Source: Bacteroidaceae bacterium
GTDB taxonomy: Bacteria > Bacteroidota > Bacteroidia > Bacteroidales > Bacteroidaceae
Reading direction: 5' to 3'
Assembly: GCA_017465905.1 (NCBI GenBank)
Contig: JAFTVE010000045.1
Coordinates: forward strand, 54,967 to 118,966
Length of the DNA stretch: 64,000 nt
Below are positions 8,474-16,898 of the stretch, in pieces. The notes below the pieces were generated by a model, which made no database searches, had not been told where the DNA came from, and was given only the letters and a program-made list of their open reading frames with translations. The translations under genes and the position numbers were made by a program. Each line of letters starts with the position of its first letter. Within the stretch, counting starts at the first letter, position 1.

Positions 8474-8519
8474 ATTTCTAATTATTGATACACTCGTGTG
8501 TATAGATTGTTTAATCATG

Positions 8520-8527
8520 CAAAGATA
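8520..8527 (-). promoter_or_regulatory. -7 box before the DUF4199 operon
   Basis: TATCTTTG on the minus strand fits the TAnnTTTG -7 consensus, about 46 nt before the chosen start codon. The -33 element is not clear. Confidence 0.45.
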
Positions 8528-8623
8528 AGGTATTTTTTCGGTTATTACCTTTCGATGCAGATATATTTGCACAATAATCACCAAATATGGCTTTACAGAT
8601 CGGGATAATGTCAATGCTTGACG

Positions 8624-10813
8624 CTATCGGATAAAGAGCAGCTCCCTGTACTTGGGCAGGGGCCATAGGCTATCGTCGACCACCTCTTCCAAATCGTCAA
8701 TGTAGGTTCGCAGCACTTCGAGCTTGGGCGCCACGGTGTCGTGGTATGCCAAAGCTTTCTCATATTGTCCCTGTATACGGTTGGCAACCTTGCGGCACTC
8801 AATCATTTCGGCCACACCGCTCTCGATGGCATGCACGAGGCTGGCGATACGGCGTATGAGGTTGATGTTAGATGCAGACAGGGCTTCACCCTCGGTGCCA
8901 AGTATCTCTTTCATCTTGTACACGTTGTCGACAAGCTGTCCCTGGTACTTGGTGGCTACGGGGATGATGTGATTAAGGGCCATGTCGCCGAAGATGCGTG
9001 CCTCGATTTGTATCTTTTTGGTGTAGATTTCCCATTTGATTTCGTTGCGTGCCTCCAGCTCGGCGCGATTCATGATGCTGAGGCTCTCGAACATTCTTAC
9101 GCTGGTGTCGTTGGCGTATGCCTTGAAGATGTTGGGTGCTGAGGTCTCGCAATCGAGTCCTCGGCGTGCAGCCTCGGCCTTCCACTCCTCACTATAGCCG
9201 TTGCCGTCAAAACGGATGGGTTTACAATAGGTGATGAGTTTCTGAATCTCCTTGATAAGGGCTTCGCGCTTGTCCATGCCATTGGCAATGAGCGCATCTA
9301 CATGTTGCTTGAACTCCACGAGCTGTTCGGCCACGGCACCATTGAGCGCTATCATGGCACAGGCACAATTGGCTTCGGAGCCTACGGCGCGGAACTCGAA
9401 ACGGTTACCGGTGAAGGCGAAGGGCGAGGTGCGGTTGCGGTCGGTGTTGTCGATGAGCAACTCAGGTATCTGGGGCATTTCGAGGATGCGCTTGCCCGTC
9501 TTTCCTGCAATCTTGAAGAGCTCCTCACTCGATGAGTTCTCCAGTGCATCGAAGAGTTCGGTGAGCTGCTTGCCTAGAAATGAGGAGATGATGGCTGGGG
9601 GGGCCTCATGTCCGCCCAAGCGGTGGGTGTTGTTGGCACTCATGATGGAGGCCTTCAGGAGTCCGTTGTGTCGGTATACGGCCGCCAGTGTGTTGACCAC
9701 GAAAGTGATGAACATGAGGTTGTCCTCGGTGGTCTTGCCGGGCGACATCAGGCGATGACCGCGGTCGGAACCGAGACTCCAGTTGTTGTGTTTGCCCGAG
9801 CCGTTGATGCCGGCGAAGGGCTTTTCGTGGAGCAGGCAGCGGAAGCCGTGCTTGCGGGCAATCTTCTTCATCAGAATCATCACCAGCATGTTATGGTCAC
9901 AGGCAATGTTGGTCTCTTCATAGATGGGGGCCAGTTCAAACTGGTTGGGAGCGGCTTCGTTGTGGCGTGTCTTGGTGGGGATGCCGAGCTTCAGTGCCTC
10001 TATCTCTAGCTCCTTCATGAAGGCGGCCACACGCTCGGGTATAGCGCCGAAGTAGTGGTCTTCGAGCTGTTGGTCTTTGGCAGAGCCGTGCCCCATAAGT
10101 GTACGGCCCGACATCAGAAGGTCGGGGCGTGCGGCATAGAGTCCTTCGTCCACGAGGAAATACTCCTGCTCCCAACCTAGATATGAGGTCACGCGCTTCA
10201 CTTCAGGGTCAAAGTAGTGACAAACCTCTGTGGCGGCCTTGTCCACTGCATGCAAAGCCTTGAGTAGTGGCGCTTTGTAGTCGAGCGCTTCACCGGTGTA
10301 TGATAGGAATACGGTGGGTATACATAGCGTGTCGTCCATGACGAAAGCTGGTGATGTGGGGTCCCAAGCGGAGTAGCCACGTGCCTCAAAGGTGGCGCGT
10401 ATACCTCCATTGGGGAATGACGATGCATCGCCCTCCTGTTGTACGAGTAGCTTGCCGTCAAACACCTCTATCAAGCCGCCATGTCCATCGTGCTCCACAA
10501 AGGCGTCGTGCTTCTCGGCGGTGGTGTCGGTGAGGGGGTGAAACCAGTGAGTGTAGTGCGTGGCACCCAGTTCCATGGCCCAACGCTTCATGCCGTCGGC
10601 CACCTGATTGGCAATGTTTCGCTCCATTGGTGCACCATGTTCGATGACATCGACCATCTTGCCATATACTTCGGGGGAGAGATAACGGGCCATCTTCTCC
10701 TTATTAAAAACGTTGCATGCAAAGTATTCGGATGGGCGTTCTGCGGGTATTGCCACCTCCAATGGACGTTTCTTGAAGGCCTCGCCAATGACTTCGAATC
10801 GTAGTGTTGCCAT
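8624..10813 (-). CDS. glnN: Type III glutamine synthetase
   Basis: 729 residues, the usual length of GSIII. Cytoplasmic, makes glutamine from glutamate, ammonia and ATP. Recognisable parts: GSIII N-terminal domain, the PTKTRHNEAAPNQFELAPI segment of the catalytic barrel, GINGSGKHNNWSLG, and NDTSVRMFESLSIMNRAE near the end. The start at 10813 (MATLRFEVIG) is preferred over one 18 codons upstream because the latter lies beyond the promoter. Bacteroidales often use GSIII as the ammonium-assimilating enzyme. Transcribed alone from 10837-10868 and divergent to the LysE-type gene. Confidence 0.96.
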   Translation of the reverse strand: MATLRFEVIGEAFKKRPLEVAIPAERPSEYFACNVFNKEKMARYLSPEVYGKMVDVIEHGAPMERNIANQVADGMKRWAMELGATHYTHWFHPLTDTTAEKHDAFVEHDGHGGLIEVFDGKLLVQQEGDASSFPNGGIRATFEARGYSAWDPTSPAFVMDDTLCIPTVFLSYTGEALDYKAPLLKALHAVDKAATEVCHYFDPEVKRVTSYLGWEQEYFLVDEGLYAARPDLLMSGRTLMGHGSAKDQQLEDHYFGAIPERVAAFMKELEIEALKLGIPTKTRHNEAAPNQFELAPIYEETNIACDHNMLVMILMKKIARKHGFRCLLHEKPFAGINGSGKHNNWSLGSDRGHRLMSPGKTTEDNLMFITFVVNTLAAVYRHNGLLKASIMSANNTHRLGGHEAPPAIISSFLGKQLTELFDALENSSSEELFKIAGKTGKRILEMPQIPELLIDNTDRNRTSPFAFTGNRFEFRAVGSEANCACAMIALNGAVAEQLVEFKQHVDALIANGMDKREALIKEIQKLITYCKPIRFDGNGYSEEWKAEAARRGLDCETSAPNIFKAYANDTSVRMFESLSIMNRAELEARNEIKWEIYTKKIQIEARIFGDMALNHIIPVATKYQGQLVDNVYKMKEILGTEGEALSASNINLIRRIASLVHAIESGVAEMIECRKVANRIQGQYEKALAYHDTVAPKLEVLRTYIDDLEEVVDDSLWPLPKYRELLFIR

Positions 10814-10836
10814 ATTATATATTGAATTTGAAGGTG

Positions 10837-10868
10837 CAAAATTAGTGTAAGGCTTGGAAAACTGCAAA
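10837..10868 (-). promoter_or_regulatory. Promoter of glnN
   Basis: On the minus strand TTTG (10868-10865), a 20-nt spacer and TAATTTTG (10844-10837) match the Bacteroidota sigma-AB promoter exactly. The spacer contains the GTTTTC..GCCTTACAC sequence shared with the promoters at 21371-21530. Confidence 0.8.
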
Positions 10869-10872
10869 TAAA

Positions 10873-10904
10873 TTTGGCATTTCTCTCGGCTTGCACTAAT
10901 TTTG
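10873..10904 (+). promoter_or_regulatory. Promoter of the LysE-type gene
   Basis: TTTG at 10873-10876, 20 nt, TAATTTTG at 10897-10904. The ATG follows after only 4 nt, so the transcript is probably leaderless. The -33 box lies 4 nt from the -33 box of the divergent glnN promoter. Confidence 0.8.
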
Positions 10905-10908
10905 TAGC

Positions 10909-11598
10909 ATGAATTGGTTGGAGCAGTTTGCTGAGCAGATATCGTTTGTAGAACTCATCCTGAAGGGTATTATGATAGGCATCATCGTATCGGCCCCTAT
11001 GGGACCGGTAGGTGTCATGTGCATACGGCGTACCCTGAATAAAGGGCGTTGGCACGGCTTCATGACCGGTATAGGTGCTTCGATGAGCGATTTAGCGTAT
11101 GCGGCCGTTACAGCATTCGGTATGTCGTTCGTGTTCGACTTCATCAACAATGCACACAACATGTTTGTCCTCCAGGTGGTGGGTAGCATTTTGCTCTTCA
11201 TCTTTGGTGTACATACCTTTCGTACCAATCCGCATAGCTATCGCGCCAATCCGATGGATAAGATTGGAGCCTATCCCGTGACAAAGGGAAAACTCGCCTA
11301 TAACTTCGCAACTGGCTTTGCGCTTGCTATCAGCAATCCCCTTATCATCCTTATGTTTGTGGCCCTGTTTGCCCGCATGTCGTTTGTGTTGCCCGAGCTT
11401 GGCGTCGTCGATCGTTTGGCTGGCTACCTCTCCATTTGGGTAGGTGCTACGGCATGGTGGTTCCTTATTACATGGCTCGTGAGCAAGTTGGGAAGCCGCT
11501 TCGATGTACGTGGAATCTGGATGCTCAATCGCGTTATCGGTGTCGCCGTGATGCTCTTTGGCATCATTGGCGTGGTCTACACGCTTGTTGGTGCTTAA
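10909..11598 (+). CDS. LysE family exporter
   Basis: 229 residues, six predicted membrane helices. The first helix holds the family motif IIVSAPMGPVGVMCIRRTLNKG (about residues 25-46), and the pattern GFALAISNPLIILMF (about 136-150) is the second signature. LysE/RhtB proteins export amino acids or related small solutes. No substrate can be read from sequence; the divergent partner glnN makes a link to nitrogen or amino-acid export attractive but unproven. The start ATG lies immediately downstream of the -7 box. Confidence 0.85.
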   Translation: MNWLEQFAEQISFVELILKGIMIGIIVSAPMGPVGVMCIRRTLNKGRWHGFMTGIGASMSDLAYAAVTAFGMSFVFDFINNAHNMFVLQVVGSILLFIFGVHTFRTNPHSYRANPMDKIGAYPVTKGKLAYNFATGFALAISNPLIILMFVALFARMSFVLPELGVVDRLAGYLSIWVGATAWWFLITWLVSKLGSRFDVRGIWMLNRVIGVAVMLFGIIGVVYTLVGA

Positions 11599-12941
11599 TA
11601 TATCCGCACCTCTTCCACCATTACCCAATCTTCGCGACTGCCGAAGTAATCGCCTCGCTTGTTGCTCCAATGGGGATGTTCGCCCACACACTCCACGATG
11701 AGAGTGTAGGCTCCTTGAGGGAGTAGCGGGCTCACATAGCGTAGTCCATCATCGGGCACCTTGCTGTAGAAGTCGATGAGGTTGGTGTGCACGGTATTGC
11801 CCTGATTGTCTACAATCGTAATGCGTCCGTAGCCACCGTTGTTGAATGTATGTCCCTTGATGGCAATGCGATTGCCCTCGAAGGGTAGCGTGAGTTTGCT
11901 TCCTTTCTCTTTGCTCTTGAACCTAACGGGCACAACCTTTCCGCCCAAGTCGTTTACGGGCTGCATGGTCTCGGGATCCCATACGGGCCAGTACTCCGGT
12001 ATGCTCACCTTGTGGCCCTCCACTTGCATGGGCATCCACACGTAAGTGGCCGAGGAGGCCTGATGCGGATACGACCATCGGTCGCCCATATACATATATA
12101 TAATGGAGTCGCCCCGGTGCAGTGGCAGTATGAATGTGGATTGCGAGTTGTAGGTCAGCGTGCCTTCGGGGCAGAAGATGCCCTGCTTTGTCCACGGTCC
12201 CTCTATGCTCGGTGCCGTATGATAGAAGTTATCGTTGCGCTCCCAGCTTGTCAGGTTCGAACCGAAGAGGAAGTACGTGCCATCCTTGTGTAGCATGGCA
12301 GGCGATTCGCCTCCTCCCTTGATGCCGCTGGATACCTTCTTTACTGCCCTGCGGTAATCCTTGCTCAGTCGATAGATGTCGCCGTGGTGCATCAGCAGAT
12401 AGCCTGTACCGTCATGGTCTTGGAAGGTTCCCATGTCCCATCGCCGTATGGGCTTGCCCTCATAGAGTAGGGGGCCTATGAAGGTGTACGGACCCGTTAT
12501 CTCCTTTGCTACGGCAAGTCCCACTTGTGGGTCTTTGTAGCGCATGTCGTCGGTGTGGGCCAGCATGATGTATTCTCCTGTCTTGGGGCAACGCATTACC
12601 TTAGGACGTTCACCCACACGGTTTGGCCCCAGCAACCCCGACTCCTGTAGGGACAGAGCCACCCGCTCGAAGGTCCAGTTCACCAGGTCAGTGCTGCTAT
12701 AGCAAGCAAACCCCGGGAAGGCATTCGTAGTATCACTCTTCCATTCTCCGAAGAGATAGTATCGTCCATCCTCCTCCACGATGCAGGCACCGTGCGCATT
12801 TACTGGCCGACCCAGATTGTCTGTCCAGGGAACACCATTCACAATAGCGCTTCCTAGTGGATCGCTACTCTGAGCTACCACAGGTATCCCCATTAGGGCA
12901 ATCACAATGGCCGAGAATAGTCTTCTTCTTTTGGTTTTCAT
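11595..12941 (-). CDS. GH43-like glycoside hydrolase, secreted
   Basis: 448 residues when started at MKTKRRRLF (12941), giving a proper signal peptide (to about residue 24, VVAQ); the longer open frame upstream is non-coding. A five-bladed GH43-type propeller covers about residues 35-310 (NAHGACIVEEDGRYYLFGEW, AHTDDMRYKDPQVGLAVA, RWDMGTFQDHDGTGYLLMH, GESPAMLHKDGTYFLFGS), followed by a C-terminal carbohydrate-binding-like beta domain (about 330-448). It resembles the galactan-type GH43 subfamilies, where the usual first catalytic Asp is not conserved; that seems true here. Its end overlaps the convergent lysE stop by 4 nt. Polysaccharide target unknown. Confidence 0.8.
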   Translation of the reverse strand: MKTKRRRLFSAIVIALMGIPVVAQSSDPLGSAIVNGVPWTDNLGRPVNAHGACIVEEDGRYYLFGEWKSDTTNAFPGFACYSSTDLVNWTFERVALSLQESGLLGPNRVGERPKVMRCPKTGEYIMLAHTDDMRYKDPQVGLAVAKEITGPYTFIGPLLYEGKPIRRWDMGTFQDHDGTGYLLMHHGDIYRLSKDYRRAVKKVSSGIKGGGESPAMLHKDGTYFLFGSNLTSWERNDNFYHTAPSIEGPWTKQGIFCPEGTLTYNSQSTFILPLHRGDSIIYMYMGDRWSYPHQASSATYVWMPMQVEGHKVSIPEYWPVWDPETMQPVNDLGGKVVPVRFKSKEKGSKLTLPFEGNRIAIKGHTFNNGGYGRITIVDNQGNTVHTNLIDFYSKVPDDGLRYVSPLLPQGAYTLIVECVGEHPHWSNKRGDYFGSREDWVMVEEVRIY

Positions 12942-12960
12942 GTTGATTGTCTTCTTCGAT

Positions 12961-12995
12961 GCAAAGTTAGTTATTAGCAAGCGAAAAGCAAAATT
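12961..12995 (-). promoter_or_regulatory. Promoter of the GH43-like gene
   Basis: On the minus strand TTTTG, a 19-nt spacer and TAACTTTG (+ strand CAAAGTTA near 12962-12969) fit the sigma-AB consensus. The spacer carries CTTTTCGCTTG, the same extended motif as before lepA and rnpB. The start codon is about 20 nt downstream. Confidence 0.7.
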
Positions 12996-13121
12996 ACAGC
13001 CGAAAAAGGCGTTTTTTTTGAATTGCACACATGCATTTCTCAAATTTGACAAAGAGATTTCTACTATTGCAAGGCTGTAATATTTTGATCGGGGGTCTGC
13101 GAATGATAATGGTAACATGCT

Positions 13122-13508
13122 GTGGAGACACGCAGAGGCGTCTCTGGTAGATGGGAAGCAATGGTACTCCCCTTCGATGTGCAGCAGATTATGAACGAGG
13201 AGAAGAACATAATCACTCCCATGAGTCCTGCTGGAAGTACGGACGGATTGCTTTGCTGGGTAGCCAGTGTGTTTGTCGCAGGCTTGCGCGATATACGTCC
13301 TTTTGAAGCGTATATGCTCAACACCGATGTGGCATTCTATCTGCTTGTCAACATATGTGACACGAGAATTAGCGCGGTACTCTTCATCCAGGATGAGAGC
13401 TGGTATACCTTGCAAGGTGTTCACCTGGATGGCAAACCAATGGATAAAGGTGTATATATCCATGATAACAAGGTTGTAATAGTAAAGCAGAACGACATAT
13501 TCGATTGA
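13122..13508 (+). pseudogene. C-terminal remnant of a Prevotella-type surface protein
   Basis: A 128-residue open frame whose two ends look like the tail of large secreted Prevotella/Bacteroides proteins: WEAMVLPFDVQQI near residues 11-23 (the 'LPFD' strand seen before the terminal repeats) and YTLQGVHLDGKPMDKGVYI near 94-112 followed by a short basic end, a typical terminal sorting-type segment. The middle part reads poorly, as if frameshifted or deleted. No signal peptide or start of such a protein is present. It is followed by a good terminator (13524-13553), as a real gene end would be. Most likely a decayed remnant rather than an active gene. Confidence 0.55.
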
Positions 13509-13523
13509 AAATGAAAATAAAAT

Positions 13524-13553
13524 GACGGTTAAGTTTTCTTAATCGTCTTTTTT
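13524..13553 (+). terminator. Rho-independent terminator
   Basis: A perfect 10-bp stem GACGGTTAAG/CTTAATCGTC (loop TTTT... around 13534-13537) followed by TTTTTT. It follows the surface-protein remnant. Confidence 0.85.
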
Positions 13554-13607
13554 AATATCTTTACGGATTCAAAGATATATAGGATAAGGCTGCAAGTAGC
13601 ACTCCTC

Positions 13608-13658
13608 GGGGAAGCTAAAGCTTCCTTCGTAGCAACCGACGCTAATTTCGCGTCGGCG
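13608..13658. repeat. Double hairpin in the gap before the large lipoprotein
   Basis: Two adjacent palindromes, GGAAGC-TAAA-GCTTCC (13610-13625) and CCGACGC-loop-GCGTCGG (13636-13656), follow each other within 50 nt. Neither is followed by a T run. Probably an intergenic palindromic repeat element. Confidence 0.5.
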
Positions 13659-13706
13659 CTGTGAAAAATATTGAAGTCAACTTCATGTTTTTTGCTCGTT
13701 TCTTAC

Positions 13707-13714
13707 TATCTTTG
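13707..13714 (+). promoter_or_regulatory. -7 box before the large lipoprotein operon
   Basis: TATCTTTG preceded, 8 nt upstream, by TTTTTTGCTCG, the extended motif shared with the lepA, rnpB and GH43 promoters. The leader to the start codon would be about 70 nt. Confidence 0.55.
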
Positions 13715-13787
13715 TGGCGATATTTGGCTTAAGAGGTATCTAGGATTGTTTAGAGAGATCTATTTATAAATAATAAAACAGGTATTT

Positions 13788-16700
13788 ATGTACAGGAAAC
13801 TATTTCGGATGTTCCTTATGGGAACTTTTGTTCTATTGGCATCGTGCGTTGATGATACGTATGATTTGGCTAATAAAGAACTCGTTACCGATGTCAAGAT
13901 TGAGGGTAATAAGTTGGCTTTGCCTTTGGGCAACCTGCGGGCTATAATGCTCGATTCTCTGCTCAGCGTGGAGGATATTGATATTCTAGAGCAAACGGAT
14001 GGGGTGTATAGCATCAATATCTCTGACTCAGTGCCTTTTGATGTGGAAATTGATCCGATTACGTTGTCGATACCTTCGCAAAAGTACTCTACGGAAATTA
14101 ATTTTGTAGAGGTGGATATTACGGAGGTGGACATAAAAGGTATGACGCCCCAACCTGCGGTGTTCAATGTTCCGAGTGTGTCGCTTGATGACTTGAACGA
14201 GAATCTCCCTAACTTGTCGTCAAGTGTTACGGCAAGCTTGGTGAACGATGAGTTGAAAACGTTGTTCGAGACCGTAAAAGACATGGTCGGCCCAATGTAT
14301 TTTACTCCCAAATACACATTTGATTCCAACAGGGACAAATTTACTGTCAGTGATACGGTCTCGTGTAAGATGATTTATGAGCTTCCTGAGCAGATTAAGA
14401 GTCTGTCAACAATCAAGTTGGCAAATCGTAAGGATGAAGAGGGTACTTCGACGGGCTCGCTGATACAGTTTAACGTCCGCCATCCCGAGGTCTTGAATGG
14501 GGTGGATAAGACTCTCTCATTTAGCGTTGAGTTCCCTGAGTCGTTCCGAATTTCATTGGATAAGACAGCTAAGGGTATTGATAACTATGTATTGGATAAC
14601 GACCATAAGCTGACTGTTACCGGATTGTTGGCTGAGGGAAATCTGACAACCATACAATTCTATATGGATGAGTTGACAGGCCTGGAGAATTACATAGATG
14701 AAGCAAAGGGTACTCTCAGTATGGATGAGTTCATCAAGTATTCTGTAGAGTATAAACTGGATGGTGAGATTACGCTTTCGGAAAAGACAGAACTGGAAGA
14801 GTTTAAGTTCAGTGTGGATATGAATCTCCCATTGGGATTCCGCGATATTGCAGGTGAAACCAATGATATAGCGATTGATTTCGAACCGATTCATATGGAT
14901 TTTCATGCTCATTTTGATAATCTGCAATATATTGACCGCATCGATTCTATTCTGTTTGATGCAAAGAATAGTGTGCTTATCTTTGACACCGATATGGAGG
15001 GTGGATTTAGTCCCTTCTTCCTGAAGGAGGGGTATGGTCTTAAGCTGTCGTTTCCCGAGGAATTGGTTATCGATGAGGCTTTGTCTGTATACCCGACAAA
15101 AGAGGATGAACAGCCAAAGATTAAGTATAGAGTTGATGAACATGCGTTCTATATCTATGATTTAGAGGCGCTTGCTCACTCTCACTGGGAGCTGGCACTT
15201 GACCGTATGATCTTGGAGAAGCCTGTTGTTGATGGCGTTTTTGATATTGATGTCGTAGCTGAGATTACAGCTGTTAATCCTTCATCGGAAACGACCAATA
15301 GCTTGGTGCTGGCTGGCGCGAAGTTGGAATCTCTCACTGCAACACTAAAATCTCTGCAACAAAAGAATGCAAACTTCTCAATAGACGATTCGCACCTCTC
15401 AATCAATGATGCGATTGTACACACCGAGAAGATTATTGCTCCGCTGGATACACATGCAGAGTTTGCTCTGAACGAAAAGGTGCCCAGTGAGATTGGTAGA
15501 ATAGAATCAATTGGCTTTGTTGACAATGTTCCCGTTACTTTGGCTATCGACATAGATGGTCTGGAACAGCTAGAGACCAATGTCAATCTGGATTTGCATG
15601 TGGCCTTGCCTTCGTTCCTGAAGCTGAGTAGCAATGGCTCTGAGGCTCAGGTACTGGAGGATTCATTGTTGGTTAAAGCTGTATACAACCCTTCTGATAG
15701 TAAGCCTCTTGAGATAAATCTTCAGTGTGATGGCCTTGATTTTATGGGCAAGGAATTCAATGGTAAGGGTCTCACGCCAAAAGACTCTACTGATGGCAAT
15801 AGCTATCTTGCATATCAGGATGAGATAGTTGTTGTAGGTGATGCGTATATTGATGGCATGGAATTCCATTCCCAGGTGTTGGAGTCAATGGAGGACATAG
15901 TGGTGAATGTAGCTATCAATATTGGCAACATTGAGGTCAAAGATTTCAATGGCCTGTATCGTGGTGAATTTGATAAGATTGAAGAGAATATTGAACTTGA
16001 TTTAGGCGAGGGACTGGATTTCTTGAAGGATGAGAAGAACAGCATCACATTGGCTGAGCCTCAGATACTGATTGCGTTTGAGAATACTATTGGGATACCT
16101 GTGGATATTGATTTACAGCTCTCAGGAAAAGATGAGAATGGTGTTGTTATAGAGTCTTCGTTGATTACTAATGTGTTCCATATTGAGTCTGCTGAATATG
16201 ACGCATCATCGGGAAGCATTATCCCTCGTCAGACAAAGTTGTTCATTACGAGTGATACAAGTAAGGTGTCAATGCAGGGTTATCAGAATGTAGAGATCCC
16301 CAACTTGGCACGTTTGCTTGAACGATTGCCTAGTTCAATCTCTCTTTCAGTTCTACCTGTTGTAAACCAGAATGTGACACACCATGTGGATTTGAGCCAG
16401 CCGCTTCGCTTCAAGGGAGACTATTCGGTTATTATACCGCTCAAGTTTGAAGAGTTTTATATGTGCTACAATGATACTATCGAAGGCCTTCAGGTAAGCC
16501 TTGGCGAGGTGATGGATATATTCAGTAATATATCTCTTCAGGCTAAAATGAATGTCAAGAATACGGTTCCTGTAGGTCTTTCGTTAGGTGTAAAGGCTCT
16601 GGATGACAAAAACAATGTTATCGAGGATATTGAGATTGATCCTTTGAGATTGTCTGCAGGTAATGGCTCGTCAATCCTTGAGGCTACTGAGGGTGAGAAG

Positions 16701-16886
16701 GTAGAATTTGCTATCAAGAGCAAGACAGGCAATCTGTCGCGTCTTGACAAACTAGCCTTCACGCTTGATGCCTACACGGACCAGACTGAGGGTGGTGTGG
16801 CACTTAAGGGCGACCAAGGCATACAAATCTCTAATATCGTATTGGAGATTTCAGGAGATATAGCAACTGAATTGAGTGGAAAATAA
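13788..16886 (+). CDS. Very large lipoprotein of unknown function
   Basis: 1032 residues with a lipoprotein signal (LLASC, Cys20). The mature part is almost entirely predicted beta strand with repeating segments of similar flavour (acidic, hydrophobic alternation; phrases such as VPFDVEIDP, TLSFSVEFPESFRI, VNLDLHVALPSFLKL, VPVDIDLQLSGKDENG, VPVGLSLGVKALDDKNN), suggesting a chain of related immunoglobulin-like or beta-sandwich units. No enzyme motif is seen. The next gene (DUF5723) begins 12 nt after its stop, so the two are probably made together and may act at the outer membrane. Conserved-looking but unrecognised; probably surface or inner-leaflet lipoprotein. Confidence 0.75.
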   Translation: MYRKLFRMFLMGTFVLLASCVDDTYDLANKELVTDVKIEGNKLALPLGNLRAIMLDSLLSVEDIDILEQTDGVYSINISDSVPFDVEIDPITLSIPSQKYSTEINFVEVDITEVDIKGMTPQPAVFNVPSVSLDDLNENLPNLSSSVTASLVNDELKTLFETVKDMVGPMYFTPKYTFDSNRDKFTVSDTVSCKMIYELPEQIKSLSTIKLANRKDEEGTSTGSLIQFNVRHPEVLNGVDKTLSFSVEFPESFRISLDKTAKGIDNYVLDNDHKLTVTGLLAEGNLTTIQFYMDELTGLENYIDEAKGTLSMDEFIKYSVEYKLDGEITLSEKTELEEFKFSVDMNLPLGFRDIAGETNDIAIDFEPIHMDFHAHFDNLQYIDRIDSILFDAKNSVLIFDTDMEGGFSPFFLKEGYGLKLSFPEELVIDEALSVYPTKEDEQPKIKYRVDEHAFYIYDLEALAHSHWELALDRMILEKPVVDGVFDIDVVAEITAVNPSSETTNSLVLAGAKLESLTATLKSLQQKNANFSIDDSHLSINDAIVHTEKIIAPLDTHAEFALNEKVPSEIGRIESIGFVDNVPVTLAIDIDGLEQLETNVNLDLHVALPSFLKLSSNGSEAQVLEDSLLVKAVYNPSDSKPLEINLQCDGLDFMGKEFNGKGLTPKDSTDGNSYLAYQDEIVVVGDAYIDGMEFHSQVLESMEDIVVNVAINIGNIEVKDFNGLYRGEFDKIEENIELDLGEGLDFLKDEKNSITLAEPQILIAFENTIGIPVDIDLQLSGKDENGVVIESSLITNVFHIESAEYDASSGSIIPRQTKLFITSDTSKVSMQGYQNVEIPNLARLLERLPSSISLSVLPVVNQNVTHHVDLSQPLRFKGDYSVIIPLKFEEFYMCYNDTIEGLQVSLGEVMDIFSNISLQAKMNVKNTVPVGLSLGVKALDDKNNVIEDIEIDPLRLSAGNGSSILEATEGEKVEFAIKSKTGNLSRLDKLAFTLDAYTDQTEGGVALKGDQGIQISNIVLEISGDIATELSGK

Positions 16887-16898
16887 CAGTATTAGATT

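Noticed and set aside
9252-10804. Several plus-strand frames opposite glnN
   Set aside because: They are shadows of the GC-richer codon pattern of glnN on the other strand, without family resemblance.
12964-13463. Upstream part of the open frame of the GH43-like gene
   Set aside because: It precedes a proper signal peptide start at 12941, lies upstream of the promoter and overlaps the surface-protein remnant on the other strand.
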